Positions 37,222 to 46,838 are shown, counted from the stretch's first letter. The stretch is DNA of 64,000 nucleotides from UBA10906 sp049296695 (GCA_049296695.1 JBAQSX010000061.1:1-64000); one strand, 5' to 3'. Notes: generated by a model not told the origin, from the letters alone. Translations and numbers: made by a program.

Positions 37222-37227
37222 GGTATA

Positions 37228-37752
37228 TTAACGCTTAATGGGTTCAAATAAAGCATCGAGATTTAATTGATCGCAATAATCTAATATATCTTCACGCAAG
37301 GTCATTAATTGACTATGCGCGGGGATTAATAAGACAAAACGAATGGCAAAGACTGCGGTTTGATTATAAGCGGCTTGATAACTACTACCTGTGACTTCTT
37401 CAATGTTAATATCACGGTCAACTAAAAAGTTACTGAGCGATTCAATCACAGCATCTTTATCGACAGAAAAGGTTTCTAATACATAAGGTATACTTGCCTC
37501 AGCGGGTAGCTGTGGCTCAGTACGCACATTGTGTATCTGCACGGCAAAGTGTTTGTGTAGGCTTTCTAGGGCATTTTCTAATTTGGCAATTTGATTCCAA
37601 CTGCCTTGTACTAAAAGATAAGTCGCTCTGGTTTGAGCAAGACAAGAGCTACGCATTTCTACGATACTGCATTTGCTGTCACGAACCGAGGACAGTAATT
37701 CGGCAAGATAATCGCTGGATAATTCACCTAGCGCGGTAATAGCGAGTTGCAT
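37228..37752 (-). CDS. gcvR: ACT-domain regulator GcvR-like
   Basis: The 174 residues form two ACT domains (about 3-80 and 90-170) with no DNA-binding domain. Relatives bind glycine and antagonise GcvA at the glycine cleavage operon. Features are LGELSSDYLAELLSSVRD, the conserved MRSSCLAQTRATYLLVQG and NIEEVTGSSYQA. Being first in an operon with bcp supports the call. The gcv genes themselves are not in the window. Confidence 0.85.
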   Translation of the reverse strand: MQLAITALGELSSDYLAELLSSVRDSKCSIVEMRSSCLAQTRATYLLVQGSWNQIAKLENALESLHKHFAVQIHNVRTEPQLPAEASIPYVLETFSVDKDAVIESLSNFLVDRDINIEEVTGSSYQAAYNQTAVFAIRFVLLIPAHSQLMTLREDILDYCDQLNLDALFEPIKR

Positions 37753-37900
37753 AATAGTTAATTTTTTTAAAGGTTTAGGCGAAGTGTTGCAATGTGTTGT
37801 TCACGTTGCTTTTTTTGGTATTAAAATAAGTCTGTTGCCTTTAGCATTTAAGATTCTAAACGGTGTGGCAGGATTTTACTCTTCATTTATTAATTGAACT

Positions 37901-39367
37901 ATGTCCAATAAAAAACGCAAACAAAGACGCAATCATTTTTCTGGCGACTGGCAACTAAAAGATGACCCGCTACAGCTGGCTAAAGATGAGGTCATAAATG
38001 ATAACATCATACCCGTAACGGCAATTACCGCCGATGAAGATGCCATTGATCGCTTATTGATGGACGCATCCTTTGAAGTCGATGATGAATCTTTGCCTTT
38101 AGCAACAGCTGTTATTGAGGATACTAGCCCTGCGTTTGATAATAAAACCGCGTCTCATGACAATAAGCTTGAGACCGTAGTAACAGAGCCAGCAGAGCCT
38201 GAAATCGATTTAGGGGTTGATGAGCTGTTAATTGAGCCTGAAAAACCCAAACTCACCAAAAGAACCGTTTTCTCCAAAAATAAATCTGAATCACAAGTTA
38301 ATGATTTTATTAAATCGTATTTTGTGAAACGTTCTGCTTTAGATGACAGCGACATAGAAATTGAGCAAAAAGAGCCTGTCTCTGTTGATTTTATGACACA
38401 AACTCAAGAGGATGACGTTAATGCTGAGCCATTGCCTGATAAACCAGCACCATCGATTAATACTTTGTTAGAAGAATTAGCCGATAAAACGCGCAAGAAT
38501 CAATTATTAACTTATAGTGCTTTAGGATTTGCAGGTATCGCGCTGATTAGTTGTACGATTTTGGGTTTATGGTCAATGGAAGCCAAATCCAAACTGACCA
38601 AGCACAGTGAATTAATCGATATTATCGAAGAAGACGTGGCTAATCTTAATGAAAAAACCGCTAATATCAGTAATTATCCGCGTCCTTTGGCGGCAAAACC
38701 TTTAGCTTTACCTAGCATGAGTGCTGTGAACAATGAACCTATAAAAACAGTTGATACGCGCTCAGCAAGCACTTTAGTGACCAAACCTGCCCTTGAAACT
38801 AATACTGATAATACCGCCACAGCTTTAGTTGACGAAACGCCTGTTCCCGTTCCACAGCGTAAAAAATATAAAAAACCCGCGCCTGAGCATGAGACAACTG
38901 ACACGCATGATAAAACCCCACATGTAGCCGAGCATAAAAAGTCTTCAAAAAATGCTGAGCATGAGACTGATAAAACCAACGCTAAAGAACGCAAAACAGC
39001 GCAACATAAAACCCAAGCCGATTTAGCGCAACAGCGTAACGCACATAAAACGCGTGAAGCTGAAAAAGTTAAACCCGTTATTATTGAACCCTTAATGACC
39101 AGCACTAAAAAAGATAATAAAAACCCCTTTGCTGAAACTTGGGTAGTCAATATCGCCGCTTCTAAACAGCAAGACTATATTAAAACTCAAGCGCAGGCTT
39201 TGGCAAAACGTGGCGTGGCTGTAAAAATCATTCCTGTGATTATTAATAATGGTACATGGTATCGGTTACGCGCAGGTAGTTTTGCCGATAAAGAAAGTGC
39301 TAATGCCTATGCCAATAAAATACGGCACAGTTTTAATTTAAATTCAGTTTGGGTGGGTAATCAATAA
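37901..39367 (+). CDS. Single-pass membrane protein with C-terminal SPOR domain
   Basis: The 488 residues have an acidic cytoplasmic N-terminus (1-200), one membrane helix (about 203-225, YSALGFAGIALISCTILGL), a short coiled region, a low-complexity Lys/His/Thr-rich linker (about 320-400), and a SPOR domain (about 410-488, WVVNIAASKQQDYIKT and NGTWYRLRAGSFADKESA). SPOR domains bind denuded septal peptidoglycan, so a role in cell division or envelope maintenance is likely. The long cytoplasmic tail differs from FtsN and DamX in sequence. Confidence 0.85.
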   Translation: MSNKKRKQRRNHFSGDWQLKDDPLQLAKDEVINDNIIPVTAITADEDAIDRLLMDASFEVDDESLPLATAVIEDTSPAFDNKTASHDNKLETVVTEPAEPEIDLGVDELLIEPEKPKLTKRTVFSKNKSESQVNDFIKSYFVKRSALDDSDIEIEQKEPVSVDFMTQTQEDDVNAEPLPDKPAPSINTLLEELADKTRKNQLLTYSALGFAGIALISCTILGLWSMEAKSKLTKHSELIDIIEEDVANLNEKTANISNYPRPLAAKPLALPSMSAVNNEPIKTVDTRSASTLVTKPALETNTDNTATALVDETPVPVPQRKKYKKPAPEHETTDTHDKTPHVAEHKKSSKNAEHETDKTNAKERKTAQHKTQADLAQQRNAHKTREAEKVKPVIIEPLMTSTKKDNKNPFAETWVVNIAASKQQDYIKTQAQALAKRGVAVKIIPVIINNGTWYRLRAGSFADKESANAYANKIRHSFNLNSVWVGNQ

Positions 39368-39373
39368 AGCGTT

Positions 39374-39790
39374 TTATTCACATAAAACCAAAGTCACTTC
39401 TTCAGCGCGGTTTTCATTAATTTTAAAACCGCGCATTTCTAAAATTCCCTTAGTATTTAAAGAAATAATTAAATACAACACTTCCGCATAACCCACTAAG
39501 CTTAAATCTTTTAATGAAGGTTGCGCTGGCGCGTGTGGATGTGAATGATAAATAGCAAATAATGTTTCGCCGCGCTCACGCATGGTTTTTATTGCTTCAA
39601 TATGCTCACTACTGTCTAATAAAAACTGTTGCTGAGCATTTTCAGCGGTATTTTTAATAGCATAACAACGATGCGCCAGTCCATTTAAACTGCTTACTAA
39701 ACCACAGACTTCTAATTCGGGTGATTGTTGGGCGTGAGCTAATAATTGATTATTAAGTTTTCTGGGGATTTGAATAACTGTTGAATACAT
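39374..39790 (-). CDS. JAB1/MPN+ (JAMM) metalloprotease-like protein
   Basis: The 138 residues carry the JAMM zinc site: Glu in ELEVCGLVSS, then YHSHPHAPAQPSLKDLSLVG with His82, His84 and Asp95. Bacterial relatives cleave C-terminal extensions from ubiquitin-like sulfur carriers (Mec+/ThiS-MoaD type) in cysteine or cofactor synthesis. No sulfur-carrier gene is adjacent. It converges on the SPOR gene with only 6 bp between stops. Confidence 0.85.
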   Translation of the reverse strand: MYSTVIQIPRKLNNQLLAHAQQSPELEVCGLVSSLNGLAHRCYAIKNTAENAQQQFLLDSSEHIEAIKTMRERGETLFAIYHSHPHAPAQPSLKDLSLVGYAEVLYLIISLNTKGILEMRGFKINENRAEEVTLVLCE

Positions 39791-39825
39791 AAAATAGTGA
39801 CCTGTGATATAAACTACTTAGCCGC

Positions 39826-39916
39826 ATTGTCTGAATCAGGATTTTCTATGGTTATAAGATTAACGGGATACTATCTTGTTAATCCTAAAATCCTGTCAAT
39901 CCTGATTCTGACAATA
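39826..39916. repeat. GAATCAGG repeat copy 4
   Basis: It starts attgtctgaatcagg and ends cctgattctgacaat, with internal aatcctg words as in the other copies. Outer flanks actacttagc (about 39813) and gctaagtagt (about 39929) also pair, extending the inverted repeat to about 130 bp. It lies between rph and the JAMM gene. Confidence 0.75.
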
Positions 39917-39959
39917 GAATAATGACAAGCTAAGTAGTGACCATTGAAATAATTATAAA

Positions 39960-39978
39960 GACGTTGCGGTGCAACGTC
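39960..39978. repeat. GACGTTGC palindrome, copy 1
   Basis: The arms gacgttgc and gcaacgtc surround ggt, just downstream of rph on the minus strand. The same unit in longer form is at 58381-58409. Confidence 0.6.
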
Positions 39979-39994
39979 TCTACCCATTTAAACC

Positions 39995-40717
39995 TTAGGA
40001 ATAACTTTCTAAAGCCATTAATTGTTTTTCTAATAATTGCTTAATACCTTCACCTGCTAAGGCTAGCATAGCATTTAATTCATCTTGTCTAAAGGCATGT
40101 CCTTCGGCTGTACCTTGAATTTCAATAAAGGCACTGGCATCGTTCATGACTACATTCATATCAGTTTCAGCATTACTGTCTTCAGCATAATCTAAATCCA
40201 ATACGGGTACGCCATTATAAATACCCACCGATACTGACGCGATTTGTCCATGTATAGGATTAGTTTTAATTAATTTACGCTTTAACATGGTTTGCACAGC
40301 TATTGATAACGCCACAAAACCGCCTGTAATCGCCGCTGTACGCGTACCACCGTCTGCTTGCAAGACATCACAATCAATAGTGACGGTATGCTCGCCCAAG
40401 GCTTTTAAATCAATAGCGGCGCGTAAAGAACGTCCAATTAAGCGTTGAATTTCTAAGGTGCGTCCGCCTTGTTTGCCGTTGCTAGCCTCGCGTCCCATAC
40501 GGCTGTGGGTAGAACGCGGTAACATGCCATATTCAGCCGTTACCCAACCTTCGCCTTTGCCTTTTAAAAAGCGCGGCACACTTTTATCAACGCTGGCCGT
40601 ACACAATACACGGGTATCGCCAAATTCAACCAGTACCGAGCCTTCGGCATGTTTAGTAAAACCACAAGTAAATTTTATTTCTCTTAGCTGATTGGCAGCA
40701 CGTCCGCTAGGTCTCAT
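39995..40717 (-). CDS. rph: Ribonuclease PH
   Basis: RNase PH trims the 3' end of tRNA precursors phosphorolytically. I take ATG 40717 (MRPSGRAANQLREIKF), which matches the family start and is preceded by ggaacga; an ATG four codons upstream lacks a ribosome site. The length is about 240 residues. GWVTAEYGMLPRSTHSR, CDVLQADGGTRTAAITG and DSNAETDMNVVM are all intact. It is divergent from yicC, a conserved neighbourhood in proteobacteria. Confidence 0.96.
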   Translation of the reverse strand: MRPSGRAANQLREIKFTCGFTKHAEGSVLVEFGDTRVLCTASVDKSVPRFLKGKGEGWVTAEYGMLPRSTHSRMGREASNGKQGGRTLEIQRLIGRSLRAAIDLKALGEHTVTIDCDVLQADGGTRTAAITGGFVALSIAVQTMLKRKLIKTNPIHGQIASVSVGIYNGVPVLDLDYAEDSNAETDMNVVMNDASAFIEIQGTAEGHAFRQDELNAMLALAGEGIKQLLEKQLMALESYS

Positions 40718-40838
40718 TATTCGTTCCATTACTTATAAATAAACACAGTATAACGTATGCACCAGTTAAAAAGGTGCAAGCCTTAAGCGACAAGGTTAGA
40801 ATGCCGACTTTTAAATCGAACTGACTAACAGGTAATCC

Positions 40839-41705
40839 ATGATAAAAAGTATGACCGCTTATGCCAATAATGAGGCAGAACTGGGGAATTTAACCATTAA
40901 TTGTGAGTTACGTTCGGTCAATCACCGTTATTTTGATTTAACCCTAAAAATACCCGACCGTTTGCGTTTTGTTGAAGCTGAATTACGCACGTTAATTTCA
41001 GGAAAAATTAATCGCGGTAAAGTGGAATGCGCTTTGAGTTATAAAAAACAAAACAAAGAAGGACAAAGTTTTGTCATTAATACCGAAGCCGTGCAAGCTT
41101 TAATTGCGGCAACTGAGCAAATTGAACAATTAATGCCTGCGGCTTTAGCATTTTCAGCATTAGATGTATTAGCTTTTTCAGGAATTCAACAAGAAGCGAC
41201 TATTGATAAAACCGAATTAAGTTTGGGTATTTCGCAATTAGTTAAACAAACTTTAATTGAATTTCTAGCGGTGCGTGAACGTGAAGGGGCGCAATTAAAA
41301 TTATTAATTGAAGAGCGTTGCCTTAAAATACAACAGTTTGCTGAGTTAGCAGGGCAACGTATTCCTGAGGTATTACAATTAACGCGTACTAAATTAAAAG
41401 ATAAAATTAGTGAATTAGTGGCGCAACCTGATTTTGATAGACTTGAGCAAGAATTAGTTTTTTTAACGCAAAAACTCGATATTGCCGAAGAATTGGATAG
41501 ATTAAATACCCACATCACTGAAGTATTGCGGGTATTAAAACAATCAGAACCTGTAGGCAGACGTTTGGATTTTTTAATGCAGGAATTAAATCGTGAAGCC
41601 AATACCTTAGGTTCTAAATCCACCGATAAAGAAATGACCGCTATTGCGATTGAATTAAAAGTTTTAATTGAACAAATGCGCGAGCAAATTCAAAATATTG
41701 AATAG
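40839..41705 (+). CDS. yicC: YicC/YloC-family endoribonuclease
   Basis: The 288 residues begin IKSMTAYANNEAELGNLTIN and contain ELRSVNHRYFDLTLKIPD. The C-terminus has the DUF1732 region RRLDFLMQELNREANTLGSKS. Recent work on E. coli YicC supports RNase activity on small RNAs. It is 121 bp from divergent rph and ends at a strong terminator. Confidence 0.93.
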   Translation: MIKSMTAYANNEAELGNLTINCELRSVNHRYFDLTLKIPDRLRFVEAELRTLISGKINRGKVECALSYKKQNKEGQSFVINTEAVQALIAATEQIEQLMPAALAFSALDVLAFSGIQQEATIDKTELSLGISQLVKQTLIEFLAVREREGAQLKLLIEERCLKIQQFAELAGQRIPEVLQLTRTKLKDKISELVAQPDFDRLEQELVFLTQKLDIAEELDRLNTHITEVLRVLKQSEPVGRRLDFLMQELNREANTLGSKSTDKEMTAIAIELKVLIEQMREQIQNIE

Positions 41706-41727
41706 TTTTTATTATTTTAAGCCAAAA

Positions 41728-41762
41728 AAAAAGCGTTGCTTACAATAAGCAACGCTTTTTTA
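41728..41762. terminator. Bidirectional terminator between yicC and the cox operon
   Basis: The arms aaaaagcgttgctta and aagcaacgctttttt have A and T runs on opposite sides. It separates yicC (plus) from coxC (minus) and fits both. Confidence 0.85.
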
Positions 41763-41775
41763 GTTTAGTATCAAA

Positions 41776-42648
41776 TTACATGATATAAACAAATACAAAT
41801 AAGCCCAACCATACTACGTCAACAAAGTGCCAATACCAAGCGGCGGCTTCAAAAGCAAAATGATTTTCAGGAGTGAAATGACCTTTCGCGCTACGGAATA
41901 AGACCACGCTTAAAATAATTGCACCCACGCAAACGTGAAAGCCATGAAAGCCTGTCAACATAAAGAAAGTTGAACCGTAAATACCAGAGCCTAAAGTTAA
42001 GCCCATTTCGGTATACGCTTCATGATATTCCATTGCTTGAAAGGCAACGAAAAGAAAACCTAAAGCCACAGTCGCAATTAAACCTTTGATTAATTGGTCA
42101 CGGTTTTTAGCCAATAAGCCATGATGCGCCCAAGTACAAGTCACGCCACTGCTTAACAATAATAAAGTATTTAAAAATGGTAATCCCCACGCGCTCATGG
42201 ATTCAAATTCACCATCTTTAGTGGGTTGACCATTTAATAAATGCCCTGGACCATTGGTTGGCCAATGCGCTTCAAAAGCGGGCCATAATAATTCTTTAGT
42301 CGCACCTTCGCCCAACCAAGGCACTGATAAATTGCGGGTGTACCATAATGTGCCAAAGAATACCGCAAAGAACATCACTTCAGAAAAAATGAACCACATC
42401 ATGCCCATACGGTAGGAAATACCTACACCATGATTGTACATGCCTGATTCGCTTTCTTGCGCTTGCAGTGTGAACCAACCTGCTACCATGACAAGAAAAA
42501 TGGCTAAACCGACAATCATTAAAGTCGAACCAATGGCAGAACCATTTAAATAATTGGCAAAACCTGCCAAGGTAGTCACCAAACCAGCGGTAACTAAAAT
42601 CGGCCAAGTCGCTTTATGCGGAATATAATAAGCGTTGCTTGTTGACAT
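41776..42648 (-). CDS. coxC: Cytochrome c oxidase subunit III
   Basis: This 290-residue membrane subunit of the haem-copper oxidase has seven helices. Landmarks are YRMGMMWFIFSEVMFFAVFFG, the extended loop with GPGHLLNG, FQAMEYHEAYTEMGLTLGSGIYGSTFF and the C-terminal AAWYWHFVDVVWLGLFVFVY. It is the last gene of the cox operon, 12 bp after cox11. Confidence 0.96.
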   Translation of the reverse strand: MSTSNAYYIPHKATWPILVTAGLVTTLAGFANYLNGSAIGSTLMIVGLAIFLVMVAGWFTLQAQESESGMYNHGVGISYRMGMMWFIFSEVMFFAVFFGTLWYTRNLSVPWLGEGATKELLWPAFEAHWPTNGPGHLLNGQPTKDGEFESMSAWGLPFLNTLLLLSSGVTCTWAHHGLLAKNRDQLIKGLIATVALGFLFVAFQAMEYHEAYTEMGLTLGSGIYGSTFFMLTGFHGFHVCVGAIILSVVLFRSAKGHFTPENHFAFEAAAWYWHFVDVVWLGLFVFVYIM

Positions 42649-42660
42649 AAAATCCTCTCT

Positions 42661-43203
42661 TTATTTTACTGATTCATCAGTAATATCAAAAAATGTATAA
42701 GCTAATGTAATTGTTTTATGTTGCGCGGGTAAATCTGGATTAATTACAAAACGCATCGGCATGATTTTCACTTCATGTGCTTTAAAGGTTTGCTTTTCAA
42801 AACAAAAACATTGGGTTTTTTCAAAAAACTCACCTACGCCATTGGGTGTAAAACTCGCTGTAGCTCTAGCAATAATTGTTTTATCGCTTTTGTTTTCAGC
42901 ATAAAAATTAACAGTATGATACTCGCCCGAATGTACTGTTAATTGTTTAGTTTCAGCGCGAAATATCATCGGTGTTTTTTCATTAACCATGGTCATAAAT
43001 TCAACATTGATATTTCGATTTTTATCGATGTTATAACTGGTTTCTTTAACTTGTTTAACATCGTCTGGTTGATTAATACCTACCCATTTACACAGCGTGT
43101 AATAAAAAGGTACTAAAACATAACCAAACCCAAACATAGCAACCGCAACAAAAACCAAGATGCGCGCTAACTTAATATTTTTATTATTTAAGTTATTGCT
43201 CAT
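42661..43203 (-). CDS. ctaG: Cytochrome c oxidase assembly protein Cox11/CtaG
   Basis: Cox11 delivers copper to the CuB site of subunit I. The 180 residues have one N-terminal helix (about 14-34), then PFYYTLCKWVGINQ and a periplasmic beta domain with the copper ligands in KTQCFCFEKQTF. The start codon overlaps the stop of the 32-residue peptide gene (ATGA). Confidence 0.95.
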   Translation of the reverse strand: MSNNLNNKNIKLARILVFVAVAMFGFGYVLVPFYYTLCKWVGINQPDDVKQVKETSYNIDKNRNINVEFMTMVNEKTPMIFRAETKQLTVHSGEYHTVNFYAENKSDKTIIARATASFTPNGVGEFFEKTQCFCFEKQTFKAHEVKIMPMRFVINPDLPAQHKTITLAYTFFDITDESVK

Positions 43204-43298
43204 ACCGAAACTGCTTGAATAACAGCGGCGACATAAATAGCAATGGCAATTAAACCTAATACTAAACCTGTCAAAATATTTTTCTTTTTGGTATCCAT
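43200..43298 (-). CDS. 32-residue single-helix membrane peptide in cox operon
   Basis: The frame encodes MDTKKKNILTGLVLGLIAIA and 12 more residues: a basic N-terminus followed by one membrane helix. A good ribosome site (ggcggtgag) precedes the ATG, and the stop overlaps the cox11 start as ATGA. Small one-helix proteins named cytochrome oxidase small assembly protein occur at this exact place, between coxA and cox11, in other proteobacteria. The sequence is too short to prove homology by eye. Confidence 0.7.
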   Translation of the reverse strand: MDTKKKNILTGLVLGLIAIAIYVAAVIQAVSV

Positions 43299-43370
43299 TA
43301 GCTCACCGCCTTTAGTTTTAAAAGTAGCCCGATTGCGAGCTACTTTAAAGTCAATATACAAACCAACTGT

Positions 43371-44999
43371 TTAGAAATGTTCAGTTGGAATGGTTTCTGG
43401 TGGTGTGGTAAAGCTGTGATAAGGCGGTGGAGAAGATAATGTCCATTCTAAGCTGTGTTTGCTTGCATCTTCCCAAACTTCATCAGTGACTTTTTCGCCA
43501 GTGCCACCTTTGATGGTGTCAATAACGATATACAGGAATAATAATTGGCTTAAACCAAAGATAAAGCCACCAATACTTGAAATCATGTTCCAATCAGCAA
43601 ACTGTACTGCATAGTCAGGAATACGACGTGGCATACCCGCTAAACCTAAGAAATGCTGTGGGAAGAACAAAATGTTCACCGAAATGGCTGACAACCAAAA
43701 ATGCAGTTGTCCGATTTTTTCGTTGTACATGTGACCTGTCCATTTAGGCAACCAAAAATAGCCAGCCGCCATCAAAATGAATACTGACGCAGGTACTAAG
43801 GTGTAATGGAAATGGGCAACGATGAAATAAGTATCGTGGTATTGGAAATCGGTTGGTGCGACTGACATCATCAAGCCTGTAAAACCACCCATGGTAAATA
43901 ACACCACGAAAGCGATAGAAAACAGCATGGGCGTTTCAAAAGTCATTGAGCCTTTCCACATGGTCGCCGTCCAGTTAAAGACTTTAACACCTGTAGGAAT
44001 CGCAATTAACATGGTGGCATACATAAAGTACAACTCACCCGCAATTGGCATACCCACAGTGAACATGTGATGCGCCCAGACGATAAATGATAAGAATGCA
44101 ATAGACGCTGTTGCATAAACCATTGAGCTGTAACCAAATAAGGCTTTACGCGCAAATACGGGAATAATAGTTGAAGCCACACCGAAAGTTGGCAAAATCA
44201 TGATGTACACTTCTGGGTGTCCGAAGAACCAGAAAATGTGTTGATACAATACAGGATCACCACCACCAGCGGCATTAAAGAAGCTAGTGCCGAAGAATTT
44301 ATCGGTAAGTAACATTGTTACCGCGCCAGCAAATACAGGCATTACTGCGATTAATAAGAAAGCAGTAATTAACCATGTCCAAACAAACAATGGCATTTTC
44401 ATGAGTGTCATTGCAGGTGCGCGCATGTTAAAAATGGTGGCGATAATGTTAATCGCACCCATAATTGACGATACACCCAATAAATGCACAGAAAATACCG
44501 CGAATGGCAGAGCTTTACCTGTTTGTAAAACTAAAGGTGGATACAAAGTCCAACCGCCAGCAGGCGCACCGCCTTCCATAAATAAAGTGCTAGCCAGCAA
44601 TAATACGCCAGCGACTAATAACCAAAAACTCATGTTATTCATGCGTGGCAAAGCCATATCAGGCGCGCCTATCATCATCGGAATTTGCCAGTTAGCAAGC
44701 CCTACGAAAGCGGGCATAACCGCACCAAATACCATCACTAAAGCGTGCATAGTGGTCATAGAATTAAAGAACTGCGGTTGCACAAACTGCATCCCCGGTT
44801 CAAATAATTCAGCGCGAATGACCATTGCCATTGCACCACCGACAAAAAACATAGCCAATGCAAACACTAAGTACATAGTACCAATGTCTTTATGATTGGT
44901 GGTGATTAACCAACGAATCGGTCCTTTGATAGGCCCGTGATCGTGGTCATCGTGATGATCGGTGTGATGATCATCATGTTCAGCTATAACAGCAGACAT
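43371..44999 (-). CDS. coxA: Cytochrome c oxidase subunit I
   Basis: This is the catalytic subunit with haem a, haem a3 and CuB, reducing O2 to water and pumping protons. The 542 residues have twelve helices and the expected metal-ligand motifs TMHALVMVFG, FFGHPEVYIMILP, VWAHHMFTVG and HFHYTLV. A His/Asp-rich N-terminus (EHDDHHTDHHDDHDHG) precedes the first helix and might bind metal. The operon has coxB upstream and cox11 and coxC downstream. Confidence 0.97.
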   Translation of the reverse strand: MSAVIAEHDDHHTDHHDDHDHGPIKGPIRWLITTNHKDIGTMYLVFALAMFFVGGAMAMVIRAELFEPGMQFVQPQFFNSMTTMHALVMVFGAVMPAFVGLANWQIPMMIGAPDMALPRMNNMSFWLLVAGVLLLASTLFMEGGAPAGGWTLYPPLVLQTGKALPFAVFSVHLLGVSSIMGAINIIATIFNMRAPAMTLMKMPLFVWTWLITAFLLIAVMPVFAGAVTMLLTDKFFGTSFFNAAGGGDPVLYQHIFWFFGHPEVYIMILPTFGVASTIIPVFARKALFGYSSMVYATASIAFLSFIVWAHHMFTVGMPIAGELYFMYATMLIAIPTGVKVFNWTATMWKGSMTFETPMLFSIAFVVLFTMGGFTGLMMSVAPTDFQYHDTYFIVAHFHYTLVPASVFILMAAGYFWLPKWTGHMYNEKIGQLHFWLSAISVNILFFPQHFLGLAGMPRRIPDYAVQFADWNMISSIGGFIFGLSQLLFLYIVIDTIKGGTGEKVTDEVWEDASKHSLEWTLSSPPPYHSFTTPPETIPTEHF

Positions 45000-45055
45000 A
45001 CTTTAATACCTCAAGAAATTATTAATAAAGGGTGAATAGATGAACCTTGGCAGAT

Positions 45056-46624
45056 TTATTTACCTGCTTGCAAGCTTTGAACAGCTGAGGCTTGCAAAAC
45101 GTCACCTACTGAATTACCTAAAGCATTGCGTGTGTAAGTGATGACAGCCGCCACTTCAGTAGCACTTAAGCTATTGAAAGCAGGCATCATACCTTTACCA
45201 CCTAAAACCAATTTAGCTTGCGCGTTAATGTCACCTTTGACTACAGCACTGTCAGTTAATGCTGGGAACATCGGTGGTGTACCCGCACCATTTTCTTGAT
45301 GGCAAGAACCACAGTTTTTAGCATAAACCTCTTTACCTTTAGCAACTAATTCATCTTTAGATAAATCAACGGCTTTTTCTTCGGTTTTTGCAGGTGCTGT
45401 TTCAGTTTTTGCAGGTGCTTGAGTACCTAACAACCCTTTGATAGTTTTAGGTTGAATTTCATCACCCACTTTATTACCTAAAGCGTTGCGGGTATAAGTA
45501 ATCACTTGCGCTAATTCAGCCGCATTTAATGATTTACCAAATGCTGGCATTGCCGCTTTACCGTTAATAATTAAATCAGTTTGTGCATTGATGTCACCTG
45601 TAACCACTTTGCTAGCGGTTAAGGCAGGGAAAGCACCCGCTAGACCTGAGCCATCTTCTTGGTGACAAGTTGAACAGCTTTTCGCATAAACAGCAGAGCC
45701 TTTAGCGACTAATTCGTCATGGCTTTGTTCATCTGGAATATCATTTTCAAGTGCTATTTGTGCATCTAAAGTCTTTTTTGCCCACGCATCATAATCGGCT
45801 TGTTCCATAGCAATCACGACGATAGGCATAAAGGCATGGTCTTTACCGCATAATTCAGTACATTGACCACGGAATACACCGGGTTCGGCAATTGAAGTTG
45901 TCGCTTCATTAACAAAACCGGGGTTAGCATCTTTTTTCCAACCCATTGCAGGTACCCACCATGAGTGAATTACGTCATGGGCAGTAAATACAAAACGAAT
46001 TTTCTTTTTAGTAGGAATGACTAATGGTTTATCAACATTTAATAAATAATGTGGAACTGAACGAGGGTCTATTCCTGAATTGGGTTGACGCGCTCTGTTG
46101 CTCGCATCATCTAAATAACTAAAGAAATGAATACCGTTTTCGGGATATTCATATTCCCATTTCCATTGATGCCCGACAACTTTAATCGTCATATCAGACT
46201 TCTCTACATCATGCAAATCAATTAATACTTTAGTCGCAGGAATTGCCATACCCACTAAAATTAAAGTAGGAATAATCGTCCAGATAATTTCAACCGTGGT
46301 ATTTTCATGAAATTTTGCAGCTTGATAGCCTTTCGATTTACGGTGGTGATAAATCGAATAAAACATCGTGCCAAATACGGCAATGCCAATAAAGACGCAA
46401 ATCCATAAAATTAACATGTGCAAATCATAAATTTCATGACTGACAGGCGTATTTCCTTGCATTAAATTGAGCGCGTAGTTTTGTGTAGCAGGCTCAGCGG
46501 GAAAATTTTTCGGTAGACAAACATCACCTACCATGTGTTTGGAAAGACATTCTTCAGCTTGCGCTGCCCCTAGACCTAAAGTCATCAAGGTCAAGCCAGC
46601 GAATAGTTGCTTGGTTTTCTTCAC
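45056..46624 (-). CDS. coxB: Cytochrome c oxidase subunit II with two fused cytochrome c domains
   Basis: The start is GTG behind gaggggg. The 522 residues have a signal peptide (about 1-23), two membrane helices (about 70-95 and 110-132), and the cupredoxin domain with the CuA ligands in VIHSWWVPAMGW and CTELCGKDHAFM. Two homologous class-I cytochrome c domains follow, with CSTCH (about 320) and CGSCH (about 435), separated by an Ala/Lys/Thr-rich linker. One fused haem c is known from caa3 oxidases; two is less common. The two domains are clearly a duplication (GDINAQ, MPAF, ITYTRNALGN in both). Confidence 0.95.
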   Translation of the reverse strand: MKKTKQLFAGLTLMTLGLGAAQAEECLSKHMVGDVCLPKNFPAEPATQNYALNLMQGNTPVSHEIYDLHMLILWICVFIGIAVFGTMFYSIYHHRKSKGYQAAKFHENTTVEIIWTIIPTLILVGMAIPATKVLIDLHDVEKSDMTIKVVGHQWKWEYEYPENGIHFFSYLDDASNRARQPNSGIDPRSVPHYLLNVDKPLVIPTKKKIRFVFTAHDVIHSWWVPAMGWKKDANPGFVNEATTSIAEPGVFRGQCTELCGKDHAFMPIVVIAMEQADYDAWAKKTLDAQIALENDIPDEQSHDELVAKGSAVYAKSCSTCHQEDGSGLAGAFPALTASKVVTGDINAQTDLIINGKAAMPAFGKSLNAAELAQVITYTRNALGNKVGDEIQPKTIKGLLGTQAPAKTETAPAKTEEKAVDLSKDELVAKGKEVYAKNCGSCHQENGAGTPPMFPALTDSAVVKGDINAQAKLVLGGKGMMPAFNSLSATEVAAVITYTRNALGNSVGDVLQASAVQSLQAGK

Positions 46625-46785
46625 GGAGTAGCCCCCTCGTTAGTAGTTATAAATCTTATTTGTGTCATATTGCCTTGGTAAATTGTGCCTGCTAGCACAT
46701 CCCTTTTACCTAATAATTATCACAACTTAAAGTATGGAATTTTAACCTATGATGTCTCTCTATGCCAGTTGTCCTTTTTGGGGCA

Positions 46786-46822
46786 AAAAAAAAGGCTTGT
46801 AAAATACAAGCCTTTTTTTTTA
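46786..46822 (-). terminator. Terminator after bacteriohemerythrin gene
   Basis: The arms aaaggcttgta and tacaagccttt are bounded by nine A on one side and nine T on the other, directly after the hemerythrin stop on the minus strand. It isolates that gene from the cox operon promoter region. Confidence 0.85.
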
Positions 46823-46838
46823 AATCAAATTGTCTATA

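Noticed and set aside
44287..44895. 202-codon plus-strand frame
   Set aside because: Antisense to coxA; open by codon bias only.
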